This document shows, one piece after another, positions 1 to 5,604 of a stretch of DNA of 9,941 bases. The translations under genes and the position numbers were made by a program. This stretch comes from JASHVB01 sp049522565 (lineage in GTDB: Bacteria > Pseudomonadota > Alphaproteobacteria > Acetobacterales > Acetobacteraceae), in assembly GCA_049522565.1 (NCBI GenBank), contig JBEKNT010000254.1, positions 1 to 9,941 of the forward strand, given 5' to 3'. The first letter of the stretch is position 1, and each line of letters begins with the position of its first letter. The notes under the pieces were generated by a model, which was not told the DNA's origin, ran no database searches, and saw nothing but the letters and a program-made list of their open reading frames with translations.

Positions 1-62
1 GAGGGGTCCCGTGCGGCACGAACCCCTCCCCCCAACCCCCACCCTCAAGGGGAGGGGGAGGG
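1..62. repeat. GC-rich interspersed palindromic repeat
   Basis: The stretch contains two competing inverted repeats. Bases 1-7 pair with 22-28, and the C-rich arm 23-31 pairs perfectly with the G-rich arm 49-57 across a 17-base C-rich loop. C-rich/G-rich palindromes of this style are frequent between genes in Acetobacteraceae. It could fold as a hairpin in RNA from either strand and might act as a terminator for whatever lies to the left of the window, but neither side has a convincing T run. Function is inferred, structure is seen. Confidence 0.5.
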
Positions 63-69
63 CTCTGTT

Positions 70-98
70 TATTGCGAGCGAAGCGAAGCAATCTCCCT
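70..98. repeat. Dispersed repeat of the 'attgcgagcgaagcgaagcaat' style
   Basis: An A/T-flanked imperfect palindrome with ends attgc (71-75) and gcaat and repeated gaagc units. Very similar strings occur as interspersed intergenic repeats in many proteobacterial genomes. It directly follows the GC-rich palindrome, so the 3' flank of the minus-strand gene ending at 205 is a small repeat cluster. Bases 99-204 hold nothing else I can identify. Recognition is from memory of the motif, not from a search. Confidence 0.45.
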
Positions 99-204
99 CG
101 AGAGATCGCACGAACTGAACGCGTGTGGCACGCCCGGCCTGGCTCGGGATTTTAGATCGGCACGAATCAGAATGGCGGGGCTGGCCGTGGTCCGGCCCCG
201 TGCG

Positions 205-882
205 TCAGGCGTAGCAGTATGGCGAGCCCCAGGACTGGGGCGGGCCGGTCGGCGGACCGATGGCGACGCGCGCGATCGGCGAACGCCAGGATGTCGGTAT
301 CGGGGCGGAATCGGGCTCGGGCTCGCGCGCGGCGGCGGCGTGTGGCACGGGCGCCGCTGCGCCGGCCGGAGCCGATGCGCCGTCGGCGGCGTCGCGTTCG
401 AGCAATGCGGCGAGGGCGCCGGCGGCCGGGATTTCGCGCTGCGGCGCGGCCACGCCGGGCATGACATACGGGTTGCCCCACCACGGCTGACCCATGGCCG
501 GGCGGCCGCGGCGGCCGGGGTCGAACGCCCGGAGGCTGCCGCCGAACGCCAGAATGGCGCGGGACAGCGCCGGCCAGTCGCGATGGCCGGGCCCGATGCC
601 GTCGTACAGGCACATCCAGGCGATGCTGTTGCCGAACGCGCCGCGGATGACGGCGGCGAGATGCTGGCCTGAGCCGGGCTCCAGGTCCGGCCGCTCGTGG
701 CACCAGGCGCGCAGCCGGGCATTGCGCCAGCGCGCGGCACGCATGCACCGGAGCATGGTGTGGAGGAGCGTGGCAATCAGTTGAACGAGCCACTCGGGCA
801 GGCGCGCGGACGCGTCTGGGCCGGCCCGATCTGCATCGGGGGAATCGGCATCGGCCGGAGTTGTGAGTGGATCGCGCATCAT
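205..882 (-). CDS. Hypothetical protein, 225 aa
   Basis: The function is not recognised. The frame is also open upstream to a TTG codon at 963, but that TTG forms part of a TTGACA promoter box, so I place the start at the ATG-ATG pair at 882/879, although no good Shine-Dalgarno precedes it. The acidic, Ala/Pro/Asp-rich N-terminus (residues 3-28) is followed by an amphipathic or weakly hydrophobic helix (30-48), a basic segment rich in Arg and Trp (49-60) and a compact Gly/Trp-containing core (70-140). The C-terminal 80 residues are Ala/Pro-rich and probably disordered. A motif W-G-(N/S)-P-Y occurs twice, near residue 135 in the core and again at the extreme C-terminus (about 218-222). No signal peptide or clear transmembrane segment is seen. 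Codon use in this frame fits the rest of the window, which supports it being a real gene. It stands alone, separated from the hopanoid operon by a terminator. Confidence 0.6.
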   Translation of the reverse strand: MMRDPLTTPADADSPDADRAGPDASARLPEWLVQLIATLLHTMLRCMRAARWRNARLRAWCHERPDLEPGSGQHLAAVIRGAFGNSIAWMCLYDGIGPGHRDWPALSRAILAFGGSLRAFDPGRRGRPAMGQPWWGNPYVMPGVAAPQREIPAAGALAALLERDAADGASAPAGAAAPVPHAAAAREPEPDSAPIPTSWRSPIARVAIGPPTGPPQSWGSPYCYA

Positions 883-934
883 GGCGGGACGGGAACGGAG
901 CTGCCTTTCCTGGCGGGTTGCGTCGTGCGTGTGG

Positions 935-963
935 CGTTTAGCACAGCGGGTAGCGTCTGTCAA
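935..963 (-). promoter_or_regulatory. Sigma-70-type promoter for the hypothetical gene at 205-882
   Basis: On the minus strand a perfect TTGACA (963-958) is followed by a 17-base spacer and TAAACG (940-935), with TG one base before the -10 hexamer (extended -10). Transcription would begin near 928, giving a leader of about 45 bases to the ATG at 882. The -10 matches the consensus only at three of six positions, so the extended element would have to compensate. The flanking 961-975 is AT-rich against a GC-rich background. Confidence 0.45.
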
Positions 964-1285
964 TATAAATAACCGGACGTGTCAGATATACGCACAGGCG
1001 CCGCGCTGGTGGCAAGGCTTGCCCGATGGATTGGTTAGTGCGATGGCCCGGGAAGATGGGGCGGTTTCCACCAGCACTCCCGGTGTGGCCCAAGCGAGCG
1101 GTTCAGATATCGGCCGCAGAATCAGTGACGGGCAGCACCAGTGCCTCGACACAGAGATTCTGACGGGTTGCCACACCATTCTTACTTGCGTCGGCATGGC
1201 GGCCGCCCTATCGGGCCGCGGTTCTTCTCGAAAGCGGACGTGTACGAGCATTGCAAGTCGGACGAAGCCGGGCGCAGCGGCCTAC
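964..1285. other. Gene-free stretch, no recognised content
   Basis: This 322-base region lies between the operon terminator and the promoter of the leftmost gene. Several frames stay open (for example minus 1251-982 and plus 863-1357), but their translations are Cys/Ser/Arg-rich, lack family motifs and have no convincing ribosome binding site. The region looks slightly less GC-biased than neighbouring genes. I see no RNA gene or intact insertion sequence. A decayed gene cannot be excluded. Confidence 0.5.
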
Positions 1286-1324
1286 AAAAAAGGCCGTACC
1301 CGAAAACAGATGGTTTTCGGGTAC
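1286..1324 (-). terminator. Rho-independent-type terminator of the hopanoid operon
   Basis: Arms 1296-1307 and 1313-1324 form a perfect 12-bp stem with a 5-base loop. Read on the minus strand the hairpin is followed by GGCC and then six T residues (1291-1286). It lies about 100 bases after the stop of the coiled-coil gene at 1426 and is oriented to end transcripts coming from hpnM-hpnI-hpnJ. The 4-base gap between stem and T run makes it slightly non-canonical. A second, shorter stem (1338-1343 with 1352-1357) lies just upstream in the transcript. Confidence 0.65.
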
Positions 1325-1425
1325 ACGAATGTAGGCTTCAGGCTGGCAAGCGCCTGAACTGGCCCGTCTGCTCTCGACCCGCACCGCGCGTTGTGCTGCG
1401 GGCGCGGATGAGGGGTGAAGAAGGG

Positions 1426-1800
1426 CTAGCAGCTCCTTCCAATCTCCTCTGGCCTCTGCGCGAGCACCCTGGCCAGAAGCTGAATAAGGTCCTGATTGGA
1501 GCGGTGCAGTCCGGCAATGCCATTCTCGACGGTCGTCTCCAACCTGCCGATGCGTGCTTCCAGGCGGTCCATGCGGCCTTCCACCTGGATCATGCGGGTA
1601 TCGATCAGCGCCTCGAAAGTGCCAATTCGTCCGGCCAGCACCTGGACGACCTCGCTCAACATCTCGCGGGTTATCATTGCCCCGGCGACGCGCGCGAGTT
1701 CCTTTCGTGTCAGCTCGATCTCGATCTGCCGAGCGTCCAACAGGGACTGGATGGCAAGCAGGCGCTGACCGATGAACTCCAGGCTGCCTGTCTCGCTCAT
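1426..1800 (-). CDS. Small coiled-coil protein of unknown function, 124 aa
   Basis: ATG at 1800 is preceded by GGAG (1810-1807) with six bases between, a good ribosome binding site, and lies only 18 bases after the hpnJ stop, so it is very likely translated from the hopanoid transcript. The protein is almost wholly helical. Residues 1-45 are a charged helix starting with an S-L-E-F-I-G segment. Residues about 48-100 carry a hydrophobic heptad pattern (repeated R-x-x-x-L/I-E steps such as GRMDRLEARIGRLE) typical of a parallel coiled coil. The last residue is Cys124. There is no signal peptide or transmembrane helix, so a cytoplasmic oligomer is expected. I do not recognise a named family, although short coiled-coil proteins with similar N-termini are, as I recall, common as small genes in Acetobacteraceae. 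Function is unknown; any link with hopanoids rests on position only. Confidence 0.75.
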   Translation of the reverse strand: MSETGSLEFIGQRLLAIQSLLDARQIEIELTRKELARVAGAMITREMLSEVVQVLAGRIGTFEALIDTRMIQVEGRMDRLEARIGRLETTVENGIAGLHRSNQDLIQLLARVLAQRPEEIGRSC

Positions 1801-1818
1801 GCAAAACTCCGACAGTCG

Positions 1819-3246
1819 TCAGGCCGCCTTGTGCCGCTCGCGCAGGAACTGGAAGAACTCCACGCCCTCGCGCAGCCGTCGCTTCATCATCTGCGGGCTG
1901 CGCACCATCTCGCCGACGATCGAAGCGATCTTCGGCGCGCGGAAATAGAACCGCCGGTAGAACGTCTCCACGTTGTCGAAGATTTCTGTGTGCGACAGAT
2001 GCGGATAGGTCAGCGGCGCAATCTGGATGCCGTGGTCGTCCACCAGTTCGGCATGTGCCGCATCCAGCCAGCCGTTCTCCACCGCCTGCTTGTAGAGGAA
2101 CGTGCCGGGATACGGCGCGGCCAGTGACACCTGGATGGTGTGCGGGTTGATCTCCGTCGCGAAGCGGATGGTTTCCTCGATGGTTTCCCTGGTCTCGCCC
2201 GGCAGGCCCATGATGAAGGTGCCGTGGATTTTGATGCCCAGCTCGTGGCAGTCCTTGGTGAAGCGCCGGGCGACGTCGATCAGCATGCCCTTCTTGATGT
2301 TGTGCAGGATCTGCTGGTTGCCGCTCTCATAACCCACCAGCAGCAGCCGCAGCCCGTTGTCCTTCAGCACCTTCAGAGTCTCGCGCGGCACGTTCGCCTT
2401 GGCATTGCACGACCACGTCACGCCCATCTTGCCCAACTCGCGGGCAATCGCCTCGGCGCGGGGCAGATTGTCGGTGAAGGTGTCGTCGTCGAAGAAGAAT
2501 TCCCGCACCTGCGGGAAATACCGCTTCGCCAGCGCGATCTCCTCCGCCACGTGCCCCGGGGAGCGCACCCGATAGCGATGCCCGCCCACCGTCTGCGGCC
2601 AAAGGCAGAAGGTGCAGCGCGACTTGCACCCGCGGCCGGTGTAGAGCGACACGTAGGGGTGCATCAGGTAGCCGATGAAGTAGTCCTCGATGCGCAGGTC
2701 GCGCTTGTAGACCTCGGTGACGAACGGCAGTTGGTCCATATCCTCGAGGATCGCGCGATCCTTGTTGTGGATGATCGCGCCGGCGCCGTTGCGGTAGGAA
2801 ATGCCGTCCACCGCCGACCAGTCCCGGCCCTCGGCGATTTCCTTGATGGTGAAGTCGAACTCGTTGCGCGCGACGAAGTCGATCGGCGCGCCCTGCGCCA
2901 GGCTCTCGGCTGGCTGCACCGCCACCTTGGCGCCGACCAGGCCGATTTTCAGCGCCGGGTTCACCGCCTTCAGCGCCGCCGCCACCTTCACGTCGGAGGC
3001 GAAGGACGGCGTCGAGGTGTGGATCACGCACAGCTCATGGTCGCGGGCGGCGCGGGTGACCGCGTCCAGGCCGATGCCCGCGGGCGGCGCGTCGATCAGC
3101 TTGCTGCCAGGCACCAGTGCCGCCGGCTGAGCCAGCCAGGTGGGATACCAGAACGAGCGGATTTCCCGCCGCGCCTGGTAGCGCGAGCCGGCACCGCCGT
3201 CGAAGCCGTCGAACGAGGGCGGTTGCAAGAACAAGGTCTTCATCAT
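1819..3246 (-). CDS. hpnJ: Hopanoid biosynthesis radical SAM protein HpnJ
   Basis: B12-binding-domain-type radical SAM protein of 475 residues that acts on the hopanoid side chain. In Burkholderia cenocepacia, HpnJ is needed to convert the amino-sugar hopanoid made by HpnI and HpnK into bacteriohopanetetrol cyclitol ether. The N-terminus (MMKTLFLQPPSFDGFDGGAG) is the typical family start. Residues about 50-140 form the cobalamin-binding-like region. The 4Fe-4S motif CxxxCxxC is at Cys207, Cys211 and Cys214, preceded by GRG. A VGYESGN segment near 304-310 and FIMGLPGET near 344-352 are radical SAM barrel landmarks. The frame extends upstream to 3354, but the ATG at 3246 (or the adjacent one at 3243) fits the family and has GAAGGGA 11 bases upstream. 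The start lies 38 bases after the hpnI stop and the coiled-coil gene follows 18 bases later. Full length, no missing key residues. Confidence 0.93.
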   Translation of the reverse strand: MMKTLFLQPPSFDGFDGGAGSRYQARREIRSFWYPTWLAQPAALVPGSKLIDAPPAGIGLDAVTRAARDHELCVIHTSTPSFASDVKVAAALKAVNPALKIGLVGAKVAVQPAESLAQGAPIDFVARNEFDFTIKEIAEGRDWSAVDGISYRNGAGAIIHNKDRAILEDMDQLPFVTEVYKRDLRIEDYFIGYLMHPYVSLYTGRGCKSRCTFCLWPQTVGGHRYRVRSPGHVAEEIALAKRYFPQVREFFFDDDTFTDNLPRAEAIARELGKMGVTWSCNAKANVPRETLKVLKDNGLRLLLVGYESGNQQILHNIKKGMLIDVARRFTKDCHELGIKIHGTFIMGLPGETRETIEETIRFATEINPHTIQVSLAAPYPGTFLYKQAVENGWLDAAHAELVDDHGIQIAPLTYPHLSHTEIFDNVETFYRRFYFRAPKIASIVGEMVRSPQMMKRRLREGVEFFQFLRERHKAA

Positions 3247-3284
3247 CGCGGGCGTGGTCCCTTCGACGGGGTCAATTCGGGCGG

Positions 3285-4661
3285 TCAGTCCGTGGCGGTC
3301 AGTCCGGGCGCGGGGCGTCCCGGGGTATCGGCGGTCAGGCGGTGGCCGCGCCATTCCACCCCCCGGCCGGCGTAGCTGGCGAGCATCACGCCGACCGATA
3401 TGAGGTCGCGCAACGGCAGAAGCCAGACCGGGCAGGGGAATGCAAGTCCCTGGGGTGCCGCGTCGGCGCGGTTTGCCGCATCGCTGAGTTGTAGGTCATC
3501 GGGCCGGGGCGCGCCGGCATCGCCGTGTGTCCCGGGGCTCAACGGCGGGCGGCCCCCGGGGTATTCGTTGGTGACCCCCAGCAACGGTTCCAGCGCGCGA
3601 TCCACCCAGATCGCCGCCATGGCCCGCCCCACCCAAGCGATGAAGAATACCCCGAAGGCCCAGGCTGCGCCGCCGGACAGCAGCACCGCCAACATCGCCC
3701 AGAACAGCGGATATTGCAGCACCGAGGCGGCGAACGGGCCCGGCTCCAGGGCGCGGATGGTGCGCGCCCAGCGTAATTCATGGCGCAGCAGATCGCCCAG
3801 GCGTGCCTCCGGGACCGTGGTCGCCGGCACGGTCGCCGCCAGCCGCACCGCCAGGCCGAGCGCCGCTACCAGGCGCCCGAGCACCTGGTCGTCCGCCAGA
3901 TGCCCGACCAGTGCCCGGAAGCCGCCGATGCGGTCGAGCGTGCAGCGGCGCAGGACCATCGTTGCGCCCAGGCAGTCCTGCCGCCCCATCGCCCGTGCCA
4001 GTAACGCACCCGGCAGGAAGCCGTGGGTGATCTGCGTGGCGCCAAGCTGCTGCGCCAGGCGGTTCGCCGCGGGCAGGCCGGTGTAGAGCGTGGTGACCAG
4101 GCCGGTGCCTGGCTCGGCCAGCGCCTCGGCGAGGCGGGCCAGGTAGTCCGGCTGCACGTGCAGGTCGGAATCCGCGATCGCCAGCACGGCATGCTTCGCG
4201 CGGGGCAGCATGTTGATCAGGTTGCCGACCTTGCCGTTGGGGCCGTGCTGCGTCGGGTCCACCACCACCGCGACATCGCAGGCCGGGAAGCGCGCCCGGA
4301 TCCGGGCGACGACCGGCAATGCCGGGTCGGCCGCATCATGCACACCGAACACGACCTGGAATTCCGCATAGTCCTGCCTGCACAGGCTAACCAGGGCCTG
4401 CTCCAGCAGCGGCTCGTCGCCGTGCAACGGCTTCAGGACGGTGATGGGGGGCCGCCCGTCCCCCTCTCCCGCGGAGCGGGGTCGAGGCACGAAGCGCATC
4501 GACGGAGGGTGTTGGGTGCGCACCGCGTCACCCTCACCTGACCTCTCCCGCTCCGCGGGAGAGGGGTTCCTGGCGGCGAACCGTCCGACCAGAACCGCGC
4601 CGGCCGCCGCCTGGATCACCCCGATGCCCGCCAGCACCGCCGCGAAGTCGGCCAGGATCAC
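3285..4661 (-). CDS. hpnI: Hopanoid biosynthesis glycosyltransferase HpnI with two extra segments
   Basis: Family 2/21 (ceramide-glucosyltransferase-like) membrane glycosyltransferase, 458 aa, that transfers N-acetylglucosamine to bacteriohopanetetrol at the inner membrane. A membrane helix lies at residues 4-26. The catalytic domain starts at PPITVLKPLHG (71-81) and contains D-S-D (164-166), D-D-Q (257-259) and H-E-L-R-W (294-298) as the D1/D2/D3/(Q/R)xxRW-like signature. Hydrophobic segments follow at about 310-330, 332-352 and 412-431. Start is GTG at 4661, 13 bases after the hpnM stop, without a strong Shine-Dalgarno, suggesting translational coupling. Two parts look foreign: residues 32-67 are encoded by a palindromic repeat element (4461-4566), and residues about 357-407 form a Pro/Gly/Asp-rich linker between the last membrane helices that I do not expect in the family. 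Both keep the frame open, so the protein is probably functional, with extra loops. Confidence 0.9.
   Translation of the reverse strand: MILADFAAVLAGIGVIQAAAGAVLVGRFAARNPSPAERERSGEGDAVRTQHPPSMRFVPRPRSAGEGDGRPPITVLKPLHGDEPLLEQALVSLCRQDYAEFQVVFGVHDAADPALPVVARIRARFPACDVAVVVDPTQHGPNGKVGNLINMLPRAKHAVLAIADSDLHVQPDYLARLAEALAEPGTGLVTTLYTGLPAANRLAQQLGATQITHGFLPGALLARAMGRQDCLGATMVLRRCTLDRIGGFRALVGHLADDQVLGRLVAALGLAVRLAATVPATTVPEARLGDLLRHELRWARTIRALEPGPFAASVLQYPLFWAMLAVLLSGGAAWAFGVFFIAWVGRAMAAIWVDRALEPLLGVTNEYPGGRPPLSPGTHGDAGAPRPDDLQLSDAANRADAAPQGLAFPCPVWLLPLRDLISVGVMLASYAGRGVEWRGHRLTADTPGRPAPGLTATD
3441..3593 (-). other. Unusual low-complexity linker segment inside hpnI
   Basis: This stretch encodes residues about 357-407 of HpnI, rich in Pro, Gly, Asp and Ala, between the segment ending AAIWVDRAL and the conserved-looking LLPLRDL membrane region. 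It includes a small inverted repeat (3531-3537 with 3554-3560). From memory of the family the two flanks are normally nearly adjacent, so I read this as an insertion or loop expansion. The exact edges are estimates. Confidence 0.35.
4461..4566. repeat. Palindromic repeat element inserted in frame in hpnI
   Basis: Bases 4461-4480 and 4547-4566 are perfect 20-bp inverted repeats separated by 66 bases. Inside are further nested palindromes: 4505-4511 with 4529-4535, and the self-complementary 4515-4524. The right end alone also folds as a 10-bp hairpin (4542-4551 with 4555-4564). Its core (CCTCTCCCGC) is identical to the arm of the terminator hairpin after the sco gene at 9763-9792. The element sits in the linker between the N-terminal membrane helix and the catalytic domain of HpnI and is read through as residues 32-67 without a stop. 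It resembles REP-type or protein-coding palindromic elements. Confidence 0.7.
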
Positions 4662-4674
4662 CGCAGCCGCACCG

Positions 4675-5334
4675 TCACGAATCGAGCTGGCTGCCGCCCG
4701 CCAGATCGGCCGCCTTTTGCCGCAGGCTGGCGATCAGCGCGGCGGCGCCGCCGTTGCCCAGCAGGGCACGAAAATCCGAGTGCTGGACCGCAACCCGGCT
4801 GATGGTGCCGTCGAGCAGGATATCCACCGCGCGCCAGTCCGTATCGGTCTGCCGCATGACATAGTCGAGGCGGATCGGATCGCCGGTGTCCTGGATGATA
4901 CGGGTCTGCACGATCTCGTCCGCGTTGACCCGGCGCAACGTCGGCATCAGCTCGAACCGTTCGCCTTCGTATTTGTCGAAGCTGGCCACATAGGTGGCGA
5001 TGGTGAAGCGACGGAACGCGGCATGCAGCGCGTCCTGCGCGGCCGCGTCCAGCGTCGCCCAGCGCGTCCCCACGGAGCTGTGCAGGATCGCCGGCAGGTC
5101 GAAGGTGCGGTCGATCACCGGGGTGATCTGCTGGTAGCGATGGCGGAATGGCGTCGCGGTGCCCAGCCGCATCAGTGCTTCGAGCGCCGAATAGAGCATG
5201 GCGATCGGCGCCGCGGGGTCGGGGGGCGAGACGGCGCGCGCCAGGCGCGGCGTGACGGTGCCGGCGAGCGCCAGACCCAGCAGGTGGCGACGGCGCAGGT
5301 GCCTGCCGGCGGACGCGGAATGGAGCGTGAACAT
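4675..5334 (-). CDS. hpnM: HpnM, MlaC/Ttg2D-like periplasmic hopanoid-associated protein
   Basis: Protein of 219 aa in the toluene-tolerance/MlaC (Ttg2D) family, which binds lipids in the periplasm; members in hopanoid clusters are called HpnM and are thought to work with the RND-type transporter HpnN. The N-terminus has arginines at 14-16 (RRRHLLG, Tat-like) followed by a short hydrophobic stretch and an A-R-A-type cleavage site near residue 34, so export is expected. The mature part has the family features: an I-D-R-x-F-D-L segment, F-R-R-F-T-I-A-T-Y at about 107-115, and the D-W-R-A-V-D-I-L-L-D-G-x-S segment near 165-178. ATG at 5334 is preferred; a GTG at 5340 is possible. A promoter-like sequence ends only six bases before the ATG, so the mRNA may be leaderless. 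It is the first gene of the hpnM-hpnI-hpnJ-coiled-coil operon. Confidence 0.88.
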   Translation of the reverse strand: MFTLHSASAGRHLRRRHLLGLALAGTVTPRLARAVSPPDPAAPIAMLYSALEALMRLGTATPFRHRYQQITPVIDRTFDLPAILHSSVGTRWATLDAAAQDALHAAFRRFTIATYVASFDKYEGERFELMPTLRRVNADEIVQTRIIQDTGDPIRLDYVMRQTDTDWRAVDILLDGTISRVAVQHSDFRALLGNGGAAALIASLRQKAADLAGGSQLDS

Positions 5335-5340
5335 GCACAC

Positions 5341-5368
5341 CGTATAGCATGGCGCGCCGCGATGTCAG
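5341..5368 (-). promoter_or_regulatory. Putative promoter of the hpnM operon
   Basis: On the minus strand CTGACA (5368-5363, five of six matches to TTGACA) is followed by a 16-base spacer and TATACG (5346-5341), with TG at 5349-5348 forming an extended -10. Transcription would begin at about 5335-5334, essentially at the A of the hpnM ATG. It lies in the 270-base divergent gap between hpnM and kch. I could not pick a convincing promoter for kch on the other strand of that gap. Confidence 0.45.
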
Positions 5369-5604
5369 CGACCATTGCGCCCGTGCCACGCCCATCCGCA
5401 ACACCCGCAACCCGATCGGGCCGACCGACCGGCGTTGCCTGAGCACCTCTTCCGCTGCACGGGAGGGGCGGCGCGTGGCGCCGGATGCGGGTGCCGCGAT
5501 ACCCGCGGTCCGGTTCATGGCACACCCATTGCGTCGGTGCGCACAGTCGTTCGCATCGTCTGCGGTGCGGCTTTCAACCGCCGTAGCGGCCGCGTAGGCT
5601 CCTC

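Noticed and set aside
982..1251. Minus-strand open frame of 89 codons, considered as a transposase remnant or small gene
   Set aside because: No ribosome binding site, no transposase motif, and unusual Cys/Trp/Pro content; left as unassigned sequence.
1141..2127. Long plus-strand open frame (328 codons)
   Set aside because: It lies antisense to hpnJ and the coiled-coil gene, has a His/Gln/Leu/Arg-rich shadow composition, and has no motif or ribosome binding site.
2140..3375. Plus-strand open frame of 411 codons
   Set aside because: It is antisense to the well supported hpnJ gene; the open frame is a by-product of high GC content.
5487..5506. Six-bp inverted repeat in the hpnM-kch gap as a regulatory site
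   Set aside because: Short GC-rich stem with an 8-base loop, expected by chance in this composition.
4658..5518. Minus-strand open frame of 286 codons overlapping hpnM
   Set aside because: hpnM in another frame has a signal peptide and family motifs; this frame is Arg/Pro/Ala-rich noise.
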